Source: Bacteroidota bacterium (GTDB lineage: Bacteria; Bacteroidota; Bacteroidia; Chitinophagales; Saprospiraceae). Taken from it: a stretch of DNA of 64,000 nucleotides. The position numbers and the translations under genes were made by a program. Shown here one piece after another: positions 45,252-54,177 of the stretch. The notes beneath the pieces are model-generated. The model worked only from the letters and a program-made list of their open reading frames with translations, had not been told where the DNA came from and did no database searches. Every line of letters starts with the position of its first letter. Position 1 is the first letter of the stretch. The stretch is from the NCBI GenBank assembly GCA_030147525.1, contig JASBVF010000044.1:62001-126000 (forward strand), in the 5' to 3' direction.

Positions 45252-45962
45252 ATGAAAATCAGATACCTGCTGTTTTGCCTTGCTGCATTTTTTGCTTTGC
45301 AATGCAAGCCCCAAAAAGACCTCATTCCTACGCCGCAAAACCCACTGCCACCCAATGCATCTCCCTATTTGACCTACCTTGCCTTAGGCGATTCCTATAC
45401 CATCGGTCATTCGGTCGGGGTGAAACAGCGTTTTCCCGAGCAACTGGCCGACAGCCTTCGTCTCGATAGTTTCGACATCGGCCACGTCCGCATCGTGGCT
45501 AAAACCGGCTGGACGACGGATGAACTGAAAACGGGCATTGCCTCGACAGGAATTTCCGACTCGATTTATTCCTTCGTTTCGCTGCTCATCGGCGTGAACA
45601 ACCAATACCGGGGCCGCTCCGTGGAGAGCTATAAACCGGAGTTCACGGAATTGTTAAACCAGGCGATTGCTTTTGCCGGAGGCAACCGGGACCGGGTGTT
45701 TGTCGTCTCGATTCCGGATTATGCTTACACGCCCTTCGGCAATGGCAATACTTCCATCAGTCAGGGCATCGACGAGTACAATGCAGCCAATAAAATGATT
45801 TCGGAACAGGCTGGCGTCCGGTATTTTGACATTACTCCAATTTCGAGGAAAGGGCTGGAAGAGCCTCAGTTGGTGGCCGGCGATGGTTTGCATCCGTCCG
45901 GCGAGCAATACGCCCGTTGGGTAAACCTGATGTTGCCGGAGGTGAAAAAAATGCTGGAGTAG
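45252..45962 (+). CDS. SGNH/GDSL hydrolase lipoprotein
   Basis: 236 aa from the ATG at 45252, with lipobox FFALQC (Cys18). The SGNH blocks are present: block I LALGDSYT (nucleophile S48), block III LLIGVNNQYRG (Asn), block V DGLHPSGEQY (Asp and His). It is a lipase/esterase or acetyl-esterase in the envelope; substrate unknown. A preceding TAACTTCC (45231) may be a weak -7 element. It is the last plus-strand gene before the ATP synthase operon. Confidence 0.9.
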   Translation: MKIRYLLFCLAAFFALQCKPQKDLIPTPQNPLPPNASPYLTYLALGDSYTIGHSVGVKQRFPEQLADSLRLDSFDIGHVRIVAKTGWTTDELKTGIASTGISDSIYSFVSLLIGVNNQYRGRSVESYKPEFTELLNQAIAFAGGNRDRVFVVSIPDYAYTPFGNGNTSISQGIDEYNAANKMISEQAGVRYFDITPISRKGLEEPQLVAGDGLHPSGEQYARWVNLMLPEVKKMLE

Positions 45963-45974
45963 GGGAGGAGAGAT

Positions 45975-46044
45975 AGAAATTGGAAAATTGAGTTCAGCCT
46001 TCGACTGGCGTCATTGAATTTCCCAATTTCTAATTTCCAATTTC
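45975..46044. repeat. Heptad/octad-repeat palindrome (AATTTCC type)
   Basis: Left arm AGAAATTG, GAAAATTG (45975-45990). Right arm AATTTCCC, AATTTCT, AATTTCC, AATTTC (46017-46044). It sits between convergent genes, just before the shared terminator. Confidence 0.75.
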
Positions 46045-46045
46045 A

Positions 46046-46085
46046 AAAAAAAAGCGTGCCCGCAGATGCAGACACGCTTTTTTTT
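46046..46085. terminator. Bidirectional terminator
   Basis: Stem AGCGTG / CACGCT extended by A-run and T-run (46046-46058 with 46073-46085), 14-nt loop. It serves the SGNH gene and atpG, whose stop is at 46102. Confidence 0.88.
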
Positions 46086-46101
46086 GCTGTTAAAATATTT
46101 C

Positions 46102-46992
46102 TTAAGCACTTTCCAATGCCGCAGCACCACCCACGATTTCGAGGATTTCTCCTGTAATCGCTTCCTGACGGGCTTTGTTGTAGCTGAGTTTCAGCTCTTT
46201 CAACAAGTCGTTGGCATTTTCTGTGGCTTTGTCCATTGCTGTCATCCGGGCGCCATGCTCCGAAGCATGTGTATCGAGCAGACACTTCTGAAAAGTTGTT
46301 TGCAGAATGTTCGGAATCAGTGTTTCAAGCAGCTGGTTCATGCCCGGTTCGAAAACGTAGTCCGCTTTCATGCCATCTTCTTCGGCAGATTCCAGCTTGG
46401 CAACCGGAAGCCACTGTTCTGTCTCAGGGAACTGAGTAGCGGCATTCTTGAAACGGCCGTATGAAATTTCTACTGCATCGAATTCGCCTGCTTCAAACGC
46501 ATCCATCAAGCGCTGAGAAACCTGTGCTACGTTGTCGAAGCTAAGATCGCTGAACAGATCGACGTAATCCCTGATGATATGGATGTTGTTGTAGCGCTTG
46601 CGGAATACATCGAATCCTTTTTTGCCGATAGGCAAAACAGTCAGGTTACCTGCCTCGTGGACATCCGCATACTTTTTTTCGATGGTTGCAATGGCGGACT
46701 TGATAACGTTGGTATTGAAAGCACCGCAAAGCCCCCGGTTGGAAGTAACAACAACGATGCAAGCCTTTTTAACAGGCCGCTGCACGCCGAAAGAAGTGTT
46801 GGCCTCTCCGCCGAGGTTGGAAAGAATATTGCGGAGCATTTCGTTCAGTTTGTTGGCGTATGGCCGCATCTGCTGGATAGCCTGCTGTGCCCGGCGCAAC
46901 TTGGCAGCTGATACCATTTTCATTGCTTTGGTAATCTGCTGTGTATTCTGAACTGATACGATACGTTCCCGTACTGCTTTTAAATTAGCCAT
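46102..46992 (-). CDS. atpG: F1F0 ATP synthase subunit gamma
   Basis: 296 aa. The central rotor shaft subunit of F1. The N-terminal helix (ANLKAVRERIVSVQNTQQITKAMKMVSAAKLRRAQ) and the C-terminal helix (GARMTAMDKATENANDLLKELKLSYNKARQEAITGEILEIVGGAAAL) are the diagnostic coiled-coil pair. The Rossmann-like middle has VVTSNRGLCGAFN. Length is normal. It is the last gene of the operon in this window. atpD and atpC, which follow or lie elsewhere in other bacteria, are not present, because the next gene runs in the opposite direction. Confidence 0.97.
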   Translation of the reverse strand: MANLKAVRERIVSVQNTQQITKAMKMVSAAKLRRAQQAIQQMRPYANKLNEMLRNILSNLGGEANTSFGVQRPVKKACIVVVTSNRGLCGAFNTNVIKSAIATIEKKYADVHEAGNLTVLPIGKKGFDVFRKRYNNIHIIRDYVDLFSDLSFDNVAQVSQRLMDAFEAGEFDAVEISYGRFKNAATQFPETEQWLPVAKLESAEEDGMKADYVFEPGMNQLLETLIPNILQTTFQKCLLDTHASEHGARMTAMDKATENANDLLKELKLSYNKARQEAITGEILEIVGGAAALESA

Positions 46993-47003
46993 TGTGCTTT
47001 AAA

Positions 47004-47073
47004 CTATGAACCGTAAACGATGAAGGATGAACAATGAAACCTGGTGTTTCATCATTCATCGCCCATCATTTCT
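47004..47073. repeat. Heptad-repeat palindrome (CGATGAA type) between atpA and atpG
   Basis: Left arm: CTATGAA, CCGTAAA, CGATGAA, GGATGAA, CAATGAA (47004-47038). Right arm: GTTTCAT, CATTCAT, CGCCCAT, CATTTCT (47046-47073). Both run in exact 7-bp register. It would fold in the atp mRNA just 11 nt upstream of the atpG start. Confidence 0.88.
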
Positions 47074-47082
47074 GGTTAAAAC

Positions 47083-48669
47083 TCATTTCTTATACTGCTG
47101 CGCAAGTTCTCCGGCGAGTTTTTCAACGGTGGCCAGGGAATCTTCGCTAAGTTTACCTGCTTTGAAGTCTTTGAGAACTTCCGGGTGGAGTTTCTCCAGT
47201 TTCAGGAAGAAGATTTCTTCAAACTCCTGAACCTTATTTACAGGTACATCCTTGAGCAAACCCTTGGTACCGAGGTAGATAATTGCTACCTGCTTCTCAA
47301 CAGAAACCGGAGAGTACTGCGGTTGCTTAAGAATTTCAACGTTACGCTTACCTTTTTCGAGTACCGCTACGGTAGCAGGATCGAGATCGGAACCGAACTT
47401 GGAGAATGCCTCCAACTCACGGTACTGAGCCTGGTCGATCTTCAGCGTACCGGATACTTTCTTCATCGACTTGATCTGAGCAGAACCACCAACACGGCTT
47501 ACCGAGATACCTACGTTGATCGCAGGGCGGATACCGGAGTTGAAAAGGTTTGACTCAAGGAAGATCTGTCCGTCGGTGATAGAAATTACGTTGGTCGGAA
47601 TGTAAGCAGAAACGTCACCAGCCTGCGTTTCGATGATCGGCAGAGCCGTCAGCGATCCACCACCTTTCACGATACCTGCTTTTTTCAGGCTTTCGGGAAG
47701 GTCGTTCATGCTCTGAGCGATTTCGTCGTTGTTGATGACTTTCGCTGCACGCTCCAACAAGCGGGAGTGCAGGTAGAAAATGTCACCCGGGTAAGCCTCA
47801 CGGCCTGGCGGACGACGGAGCAGCAGCGATACCTCACGGTAAGCTACAGCCTGTTTGGAGAGGTCATCATACACGATGAGTGCCGGGCGGCCTGTATCAC
47901 GGAAGTATTCACCGATCGCTGCGCCTGCGTAAGGTGCGAAGAACACGAGCGGAGCAGGATCAGCAGCAGAAGCTGAAACGATCACGGTGTAATCCATGGC
48001 GCCGTTTTCTTCCAGTGTCTTGGCTACGTTGGCAACGGTAGAGGATTTCTGACCGGAAGCTACGTAGATGCAGAAAACAGGTTCTCCACGCTCGTAAAAT
48101 TCACGCTGGTTGATAATTGTATCGATGGCGATAGCCGTTTTACCGGTCTGACGGTCGCCAATGATCAACTCACGCTGGCCACGTCCGATAGGAATCATAG
48201 AGTCGATTGCCTTGATACCGGTTTGAAGCGGCTCGTTTACCGGCTGACGGTAAACAACACCGGGAGCTTTGCGCTCCAGCGGCATTTCGTACTTCGTGCC
48301 GCCGATCGGGCCTTTTCCATCGATGGGCTGACCGAGCGGATTTACCACACGACCTACCATTTCTTCACCCACTTCGATTGCAGCGATGCGGCCGGTACGG
48401 CGAACGGTGGAGCCTTCACGAATCTGGTCGCTTGGTCCCATCAATACGACACCCACGTTGTCTTCTTCAAGGTTAAGTACAACTGCCTGTACGCCGGTTT
48501 CAAATTCGACGAGTTCACCAGCCTGAGCTTTGTTCAGGCCATAAACGCGGGCGATACCGTCACCCACCTGGAGAACGGTACCTACCTCTTCCAATTCGGT
48601 AGCATTACTAAAGCCGGAAAGTTGCTGCTTCAGTATCGCCGATATTTCATCAGGTTTGACGTCAATCAT
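47083..48669 (-). CDS. atpA: F1F0 ATP synthase subunit alpha
   Basis: 528 aa. The non-catalytic nucleotide-binding F1 subunit. Walker A GDRQTGKT (171-178), the domain switch [30 protein letters not shown], and [16 protein letters not shown] (arginine-finger region near 385) are all intact. The N-terminal [14 protein letters not shown] binds delta. It follows atpH after an octad-repeat palindrome. A frame upstream of the ATG contains only repeat sequence. Confidence 0.98.
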   Translation of the reverse strand: MIDVKPDEISAILKQQLSGFSNATELEEVGTVLQVGDGIARVYGLNKAQAGELVEFETGVQAVVLNLEEDNVGVVLMGPSDQIREGSTVRRTGRIAAIEVGEEMVGRVVNPLGQPIDGKGPIGGTKYEMPLERKAPGVVYRQPVNEPLQTGIKAIDSMIPIGRGQRELIIGDRQTGKTAIAIDTIINQREFYERGEPVFCIYVASGQKSSTVANVAKTLEENGAMDYTVIVSASAADPAPLVFFAPYAGAAIGEYFRDTGRPALIVYDDLSKQAVAYREVSLLLRRPPGREAYPGDIFYLHSRLLERAAKVINNDEIAQSMNDLPESLKKAGIVKGGGSLTALPIIETQAGDVSAYIPTNVISITDGQIFLESNLFNSGIRPAINVGISVSRVGGSAQIKSMKKVSGTLKIDQAQYRELEAFSKFGSDLDPATVAVLEKGKRNVEILKQPQYSPVSVEKQVAIIYLGTKGLLKDVPVNKVQEFEEIFFLKLEKLHPEVLKDFKAGKLSEDSLATVEKLAGELAQQYKK

Positions 48670-48692
48670 GATATAAATATATTTGAGAATTT

Positions 48693-48762
48693 GAGTGTTT
48701 GTGTGTTTGAATGTTCGTGTGTTTTACTCAAACACATGAACACGCAGACCTTCGAACACTCC
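48693..48762. repeat. Octad-repeat palindrome (GTGTTTG type) between atpH and atpA
   Basis: Left arm: GAGTGTTT, GTGTGTTT, GAATGTTC, GTGTGTTT (48693-48724). Right arm: ACTCAAAC, ACATGAAC, ACGCAGAC, CTTCGAAC, ACTCC (48726-48762). It ends at the base before the atpH stop codon. Same unit type as the leader repeat of the HD gene at 28249-28325. Confidence 0.88.
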
Positions 48763-49332
48763 TTATTGCGCTAAAATTTGCGAGATATAAAGGTTATCCT
48801 TAAATTCTTTTTTTAACAATGACAGCTTGTGCGCCACACTTGCGTCGTAAAGTTTGTCTTCAAATTCAATAACAAAACCGCCAATCAGGTTTGGATCAAC
48901 CTTGGCAATAAGGTCCACGTTTTGATCGGTCGCTTTACTTGCCAACAGTTTCTGGCGGATATTTTCGATGGTGCTGTCGCTCAGCTTGGAAGCAGTAACA
49001 AGGTTGACAGTTGAAATCTTCTTGAGGCGCTTGTACTGTGTGATGAATTCCTCAGCTATTTCGATCAGACCGGCTTCCCGGCCTTTTCTTAGCAGGATAT
49101 TCAGAAACGCCATGGTCAGTTCGTCAGACTTTTCTTTGAACAGCTTGTTAAAAATCTGCTGCTTCTTGTCAGCCTTGATCACCGGGCTTTTAAGCATCAG
49201 CATGAAGTCCCTGTTTTTAGTGACCTCCCGGAAAGACTGAATGTCTTCCAGCACCCGCTCCAGCTTGCCCCTCTCATTTGCGAGGTCAATCAGCGACTTG
49301 GCATACCTTGTGGCTACTCTTTGATTACTCAT
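48763..49332 (-). CDS. atpH: F1F0 ATP synthase subunit delta
   Basis: 189 aa (family about 175-185). Peripheral stalk subunit joining alpha to the b dimer. N-terminal helical bundle QRVATRYAKSLIDLANERGKLERVLEDI. The C-terminal part, KVDPNLIGGFVIEFEDKLYDASVAHKLSLLKKEF, is the diagnostic delta/OSCP signature. It lies between atpF and atpA, separated from both by repeat palindromes rather than by the usual short overlaps. Confidence 0.96.
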   Translation of the reverse strand: MSNQRVATRYAKSLIDLANERGKLERVLEDIQSFREVTKNRDFMLMLKSPVIKADKKQQIFNKLFKEKSDELTMAFLNILLRKGREAGLIEIAEEFITQYKRLKKISTVNLVTASKLSDSTIENIRQKLLASKATDQNVDLIAKVDPNLIGGFVIEFEDKLYDASVAHKLSLLKKEFKDNLYISQILAQ

Positions 49333-49336
49333 CCTA

Positions 49337-49427
49337 ATTGGATATTGGATATTGACGATTGAAAATTAGTTTGTTGCAAACAGGTGAAGCCTGCCCAAAC
49401 ACTAATGGACAATTGCCAATCACTAAT
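49337..49427. repeat. Heptad-repeat palindrome (ATTGGAT type) between atpF and atpH
   Basis: Left arm: ATTGGAT, ATTGGAT, ATTGACG, ATTGAAA, ATTAGTT (49337-49371). Right arm: CACTAAT, GGACAAT, TGCCAAT, CACTAAT (49400-49427), all in 7-bp register. The last unit contains the atpF stop codon (49423-49425) and its final Asn codon. Confidence 0.88.
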
Positions 49428-49941
49428 TAAGCTTGATGTCTTTTACCAATCCGCTCACGAAGCTCTCCTGAGCGGTATCGCCTTTCAATTCCTTTTGGAG
49501 TACTTTCTCAGCGATATCGAGGGCCATGGTGCCGACCTGATTTTTCAGTTCGATCATTGCGGCCATTTTTTGATTTTCGATCTGTTCTTTCGCATTTGCG
49601 ACGATCTTTTGAGCTTCAATCTTTGCCTTTTCTTTGGCTTCTTCCACGATGCTTGTACCTGCATCTTTGGCTTCTTTCAAAATGAGTGCACGCTCTTCAC
49701 GGGCCTGAGCTAAAAGCTCTTCATTCTTTGCTTTCAGTTGTGCCATTTCCTCCCGGGTGCGCTTGGCATCATCCAAGGAGTTCTGGATGTCGGACTCTCT
49801 TTTCTTCAACGCTTCCATGATCGGACGGAATGCGAATTTGGCCATGAGCCACCAGAATATTACGAAAATGGCGGTTGTCCAGGCAATGAGTCCGAAGTCA
49901 GGTTTTATTACACTTAAGTCAATCAGGAAAATCATATCCAA
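49423..49941 (-). CDS. atpF: F1F0 ATP synthase subunit b
   Basis: 172 aa (a second ATG six bases in, 49935, is equally possible). One N-terminal membrane helix (FGLIAWTTAIFVIFWWLMAKFAF, about 16-38), then a long charged helix (MEALKKRESDIQNSLDDAKRTREEMAQL onward) that dimerises to form the peripheral stalk. It has the usual length. The final codon and stop lie in the heptad-repeat element, so the native C-terminus may have been altered by it. Confidence 0.96.
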   Translation of the reverse strand: MDMIFLIDLSVIKPDFGLIAWTTAIFVIFWWLMAKFAFRPIMEALKKRESDIQNSLDDAKRTREEMAQLKAKNEELLAQAREERALILKEAKDAGTSIVEEAKEKAKIEAQKIVANAKEQIENQKMAAMIELKNQVGTMALDIAEKVLQKELKGDTAQESFVSGLVKDIKLN

Positions 49942-50020
49942 AAGGTGTTAATTTTTTAATTAATAAGAAAGACGGGGGCAGGAGCCAACCGCTCTGCCAC
50001 CCGGTCTTTTGCTTTTTGGA

Positions 50021-50215
50021 TTAGCCTGCAACCAATGACAAGATGATCGCAATCAGGGCAGCACCTTCCACGAGGGCTGCTGTCAGGATCATGTTTGCAC
50101 GGATATCACCTACAGCTTCTGGCTGACGAGCGATGGCTTCCATAGCTTTAGAACCGATCAGACCGATACCAAGACCGGCGCCGATTACTGCTATACCCAT
50201 TCCAATTGGTGTCAT
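50021..50215 (-). CDS. atpE: F1F0 ATP synthase subunit c
   Basis: 64 aa, the shortest end of the family (usually 70-90). Two helices: Gly-rich GMGIAVIGAGLGIGLIGSKAM, the polar loop RQPEA, and MILTAALVEGAALIAIILSL with the ion-binding Glu50. No Ser/Thr follows the Glu, and the Gln of Na+-type rings is missing, so it should carry protons. It lies between atpB and atpF. Confidence 0.95.
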   Translation of the reverse strand: MTPIGMGIAVIGAGLGIGLIGSKAMEAIARQPEAVGDIRANMILTAALVEGAALIAIILSLVAG

Positions 50216-50241
50216 AATTAAAAGGTATTTATGATGAAATA

Positions 50242-51495
50242 TTAATGATGCGCTTCTTCTGTGGCTGCTCCGATGTAGGAGGCAGTCAACAGCGTAAATA
50301 CAAATGCCTGAATGAATGCTACCAGCAACTCGATGGACATCATGAACATCGTGAGCAATGTTGAACCAATGCCCGTACCAAGGCTTGGTGCTACCTGGCC
50401 TTTACCAAAAACAAAGATCAAACTCACAAACACCACAATTACAATGTGCCCTGCAGTAATGTTGGCAGCAAGACGAAGCATGAGGGTGAAGGGTTTGATG
50501 AAAATTCCAAGAAACTCCACCGGCGTCAGGATGAGTTTCACCCACGCTGGTGCGCCCGGCATCCAGAAAATATGCTCCCAGTAGTGCTTGTTTCCGCTGA
50601 AGTTAACTACGAAAAATGTGAACAGCGCCAGAACTCCCGTGAACGCCAGATTGCCTGTTACATTCGAACCACCGAGAAACGGAATTTGCCCGAAGAGGTT
50701 CAAGCCCAGGATGAAGAAAAACAGCGTCTGCAAAAATGGAAGGTACTGCTCCCATCTTGCACCGATGAACGGTTTCGCTACTTCGTCCTGGATGAAAAGG
50801 AATATCGGCTCGATGAATGACTGCAAGCCTTTAGGCGCCTGGCCTTCCCGCTTTTTGTAAGCGTTAGCGATGGAAATAAACATCCATGCGAGCAAGGCAA
50901 AAACGATTAACATTGACACCACATTTTTCGTAATTGAAAAATCATAGAATGAGGTGATGCCACCGCCAAACATGCCCCCGTCAGCTGTACTTTTGCTTTC
51001 GGCCAGGTAAAGTTTTTCATTGTGACAGACGTAAACCACGTCTTTCTCTTTGCCATCCTGCCCCGTTTCTACCTTAGGGATAAATCCGCTGATCTCTACT
51101 TCCCCGGTTGGGAAAGAAGGATCTGAGATACGTTTTACAGTACCCTCAACGAGTACAAAGCGGTCGACCGCTTTATGGCCGTTACCGTGGTGCCCGATTT
51201 CGAACTTGCCGGATGAAAATGTGTGCAGCCCTTCGCCGGGTACGTACAGGATACAAGGCAGCGGTATGCTTACAGGGCCAATGGTGTAGATGTTCTGATC
51301 AGAGACGTGGTGGAAGGCCGTCTTGCCAGGATCAAAGTCGTGGTCAACTTCCTCTCCGCAAAGCACTTCCGTGTGGTGCTCCTCTGTGGAACCTTCCGAA
51401 TGGCTTCCATTTGAGGAATGTTCACCGTGGTTCTGAGCGAATAAAAATGCAGTAAGAAATAAGGAGAAAATAAACGTCAGAGTATATCGGCGCAT
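50242..51495 (-). CDS. atpB: F1F0 ATP synthase subunit a with extended N-terminus
   Basis: 417 aa, about 150 longer than E. coli subunit a. It starts with a signal peptide (YTLTFIFSLFLTAFLFAQ) and a His/Glu-rich periplasmic stretch (HGEHSSNGSHSEGSTEEHH), then a beta-rich region (about 50-165). This is the usual Bacteroidota form. The channel helices follow. The essential Arg is R341 in TLMLRLAANITAGH, with the last helix LLVAFIQAFVFTLLTASYIG. It is the first gene of the operon, downstream of a consensus promoter at 51576-51605. Confidence 0.96.
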   Translation of the reverse strand: MRRYTLTFIFSLFLTAFLFAQNHGEHSSNGSHSEGSTEEHHTEVLCGEEVDHDFDPGKTAFHHVSDQNIYTIGPVSIPLPCILYVPGEGLHTFSSGKFEIGHHGNGHKAVDRFVLVEGTVKRISDPSFPTGEVEISGFIPKVETGQDGKEKDVVYVCHNEKLYLAESKSTADGGMFGGGITSFYDFSITKNVVSMLIVFALLAWMFISIANAYKKREGQAPKGLQSFIEPIFLFIQDEVAKPFIGARWEQYLPFLQTLFFFILGLNLFGQIPFLGGSNVTGNLAFTGVLALFTFFVVNFSGNKHYWEHIFWMPGAPAWVKLILTPVEFLGIFIKPFTLMLRLAANITAGHIVIVVFVSLIFVFGKGQVAPSLGTGIGSTLLTMFMMSIELLVAFIQAFVFTLLTASYIGAATEEAHH

Positions 51496-51575
51496 TGACT
51501 ACGATTTTTTTAAGAAAACTGAAAGGCACGTCCTACAAACTAGCTGTACTGGCACCCCCCTTTTCAAAAGCCGCG

Positions 51576-51605
51576 CAAAGGTAGGGAATCCCCCTTTTTT
51601 TCAAA
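51576..51605 (-). promoter_or_regulatory. Promoter of the ATP synthase operon
   Basis: On the minus strand, a TTTG box (51602-51605), 18 nt, then TACCTTTG (51576-51583). Both match the Bacteroidota consensus, with spacing one short. It is about 80 nt upstream of atpB. Confidence 0.75.
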
Positions 51606-51767
51606 AAGCGGATTTTACTTTTTTTGCCCACAGTGAAAATTGTTTTTTAATAGTTGAGAATCAACAGGTTAGAATCTACAAGGAGGCCTGGTTTTATGTT
51701 TCGGGTATTGTTTTAAATGAAAAACTAAGTTTCACACTTTGAAAAACCGGCAAAAGTTAATTCCGGA

Positions 51768-52469
51768 TCACGCAATTTTTTCCATTAGCTCCTGCCAGTT
51801 GTAAGTCAGGGTCGTTTCTGTTTCATTTTTTTTCAAAATTTCTAAAAAACGTTCCCGTGGGATGGCTACGGCGCCTAAACTGCGTAAATGCTTCGTTTGC
51901 TGCTGGCAGTCGATCAGCCAAAAGCCAAGCTTGTCCAGTTTTTTTACCAGCGTGACGAACCCGAATTTTGAGGCATTGCTCACATGGGTGAACATGGACT
52001 CTCCGTAGAAGCACCGTCCCAGTGCTATGCCATACAAACCACCCACCAATTCATCTTCCTGCCAAACTTCTACCGAGTGAGCATAGCCCATTTTATGTAG
52101 TTGACAGTAAGCCTTCACCATGTCGTTTGTTATCCAGGTGCCAAAGCCCTGACCTTTTCTCGGTGACCTGCATTGCTCGATCACAACCTCGAACTCTTGG
52201 TCAAATGTTACACGGAATTTTTTCTGGTTGAAATACGGACGCATGCTTTTGGATACTTTCAAGTCTTTTGGGAAAAGAACAAAGCGGGGGTCGGGCGACC
52301 ACCACAGAATGGGGTCATCCTCGTTGAACCAGGGGAAGATGCCTGACCTGTAAGCCAAAATCAACCGGTCGGGGGCTAAGTCGCCGCCAACTGCAAGAAT
52401 GCCTTCCTTGTTAGCCAGGTGGGGGGAAGGAAACGCAAGTTTATCTTCAGAAAGCCAGAATACCGCCAT
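51768..52469 (-). CDS. aat: Leucyl/phenylalanyl-tRNA-protein transferase
   Basis: 233 aa. Attaches Leu or Phe to N-terminal Lys/Arg of proteins, making N-degrons for ClpS/ClpAP. Signatures: FPSPHLANKEGILAVGGDL near the start, AYRSGIFPWFNEDDPILWWSPDPR, and VGGLYGIALGRCFYGESMFTHVSNASKFGFVTLVKKL, followed by GFWLIDCQQQTKHLRSLGAVAIPR. All are diagnostic. The last has TKHLRSLGA, the tRNA/aminoacyl pocket. It is monocistronic, convergent with none. The gap from 51606 to its stop has no feature besides the atp promoter. Confidence 0.97.
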   Translation of the reverse strand: MAVFWLSEDKLAFPSPHLANKEGILAVGGDLAPDRLILAYRSGIFPWFNEDDPILWWSPDPRFVLFPKDLKVSKSMRPYFNQKKFRVTFDQEFEVVIEQCRSPRKGQGFGTWITNDMVKAYCQLHKMGYAHSVEVWQEDELVGGLYGIALGRCFYGESMFTHVSNASKFGFVTLVKKLDKLGFWLIDCQQQTKHLRSLGAVAIPRERFLEILKKNETETTLTYNWQELMEKIA

Positions 52470-52569
52470 GTTAAATTTGGTTCGGTGTATGTCGCCTTGC
52501 AGATCGTGCTGAGAGGCAGTGAGTCAGATATCTGGCAAAATTATTAAATGTAAAAGGATTTTCTCTAAA

Positions 52570-52601
52570 AATAAAAATGGGGTGATGCATTGCATCACCC
52601 C
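52570..52601 (-). terminator. Terminator of the DUF4382 lipoprotein gene
   Basis: A perfect 11-bp stem (52579-52589 with 52591-52601) of GGGGTGATGCA, followed on the minus strand by ATTTTTATTTTT. Confidence 0.88.
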
Positions 52602-52646
52602 GTTGTAAGTTTTTTGAGTATGTTGGTTTTTTAATCTTTAGACTTT

Positions 52647-53624
52647 CTATGGTAACAGGCCCGTTACGATCACTGAAAGTGAAACGGTAGAATTGCTTTC
52701 TACGCTGACGCTGTTCAGGTCAATTCCCAGGTTGCCGGCAAGGTTCAGTTCCAACTCGCCTTTCAGTTCCATTTTGCCATCGTTGTCTTTGTCTTCGTAT
52801 CCGAAGAAGTGTAATTCGTAGTCACCTTCTTCCAGGAATGCAAGGGTGTAGTTGCCTTGTCCGTTAACATTTGCACTGGTCACGGCATTTTTAAAAGTTA
52901 CGTTACTGGCGCCTTGTCCTTGTATTTCCTGGCTCTTGTTAAAGGAGCCTTTTTTGTAAGCGTACACGACAATTTTTTCGCCGGCCAAACCGAGGTTGTC
53001 GCTACAGTTTCCACTCACTTTACCACTGTTCGCCTTGGTAACGAGGCGAAGCGAAGAGCGCAACTCGCTGTCTGTTACAAAATCGTATTTGTCATTGTTT
53101 TGCGGAGCTTCCTGGTAACGGATGGATTTGCGCAAGTCAAAATCCATGACAACATTGGTCGTGCTGCCCTCCTTTACTTCAAAGCTGCCTGAGTTGATCT
53201 TGAATTCGTTAGATGTGTTGGCAGATGACTTCAGGCTGTGCTTCACGTTGTCAGTTGTCAATACATAGCAGCCTGGCGAGTTGCCGCTGGCGTCAGTCTC
53301 GTAGTCGAGCACGAGCGATACGTTGCTGTAAGTGCCTGATTCCAACTCGGCAAGACCCAATGCTTTGGTGTCGCCATTCTGGTAAGCCATCAGGTCGATC
53401 GTTTGCTTACCGGAAAAATTGCTGATCGTTTTGCCATCCACTTTTACAGCGGTGACAGTAACAAATGCACCTTTCACGCTTGCGTCGTCAATCGGGCCGT
53501 CTGTAACTTCAAATTGTGCCTGTCCAGTTACGTTCGTGCCGTCGTCGTCTTTGGTGCAGTTAGTGAACAAAATGATGGTTGCGAGGAGCAGTGCTCCACT
53601 CAAAAAATGCTTCATGGTAGTCAT
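52647..53624 (-). CDS. DUF4382 lipoprotein
   Basis: 325 aa (the second ATG, 53615, is a possible start), lipobox LFTNC. The DUF4382 domain follows directly (GQAQFEVTDGPIDDASVKGAFVTVTAVKVDG, residues about 34-64), ending near 190 with SLRLVTKANSG. The C-terminal part is a CarboxypepD-regulatory-like beta sandwich (GLAGEKIVVYAYKKG, YTLAFLEEGDYELHFFGYEDKDNDGKMELKG) with a Ca-binding-like DKDNDGK loop. It is anchored in the envelope; function unknown. It is monocistronic with a strong terminator. Confidence 0.85.
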   Translation of the reverse strand: MTTMKHFLSGALLLATIILFTNCTKDDDGTNVTGQAQFEVTDGPIDDASVKGAFVTVTAVKVDGKTISNFSGKQTIDLMAYQNGDTKALGLAELESGTYSNVSLVLDYETDASGNSPGCYVLTTDNVKHSLKSSANTSNEFKINSGSFEVKEGSTTNVVMDFDLRKSIRYQEAPQNNDKYDFVTDSELRSSLRLVTKANSGKVSGNCSDNLGLAGEKIVVYAYKKGSFNKSQEIQGQGASNVTFKNAVTSANVNGQGNYTLAFLEEGDYELHFFGYEDKDNDGKMELKGELELNLAGNLGIDLNSVSVESNSTVSLSVIVTGLLP

Positions 53625-54177
53625 AAACTTGTTGTTTTAATTAAAGTGTACTGTTGGTGTTGACGAGACCCTCCTTCTTTTGATTAAGATAAATCAGACT
53701 TGAGAATCAGGGTGATTACTACATCGTGTAGTCCGTCTTCATCCAACTTTCCTGATATAAATTAGGTAAGTGTACTTTTCGATAAACAGCTTTTTTTTAA
53801 AATCAGGTGTTGATAAATCAGCGCAGTGCGCAGGTTTTCAATGACGTTGTAACTGGTTTACGATCACAGATAATTAGCAAAAAAAGTCCCACTCTCCCTC
53901 GGATACCAGGTCTTTATTCGTCGGGATATTCGGTATCAAGAGGGAGAGGGATGACTGAATATTTGACTAAACACAAAACGTATATGAAACCAATATTCTT
54001 ATGTCAAGAGTTATAAGATTTACTTCTTTTAGCAGCCTTCATTTCAGATGAAAAAGAACCGTAAATCTTATATATAACTATATAGGGTGAGTGCTTTTTT
54101 TGTTCAGTATTAAAGTGATTTTTTTGAAAAAAAATCTTTGTTTTAATTTTTGAATTAATTGATTAAATACTTGATAA
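53625..54177. other. 553-bp AT-rich intergenic region with a hairpin
   Basis: Between the DUF4382 gene start and the end of the M36 protease gene. It contains a long imperfect inverted repeat: TCTCCCTC + GGATACC at 53893-53907 facing GGTATC + GAGGGAGA at 53932-53947. It has no T-run, so it is not an obvious terminator. The last 130 bp before 54177 are very AT-rich. No ORF is convincing. Confidence 0.45.

Noticed and set aside
46102-51495. Complete ATP synthase operon
   Set aside because: atpD and atpC are absent here; in Bacteroidota they are often elsewhere, so this is not a deletion call.
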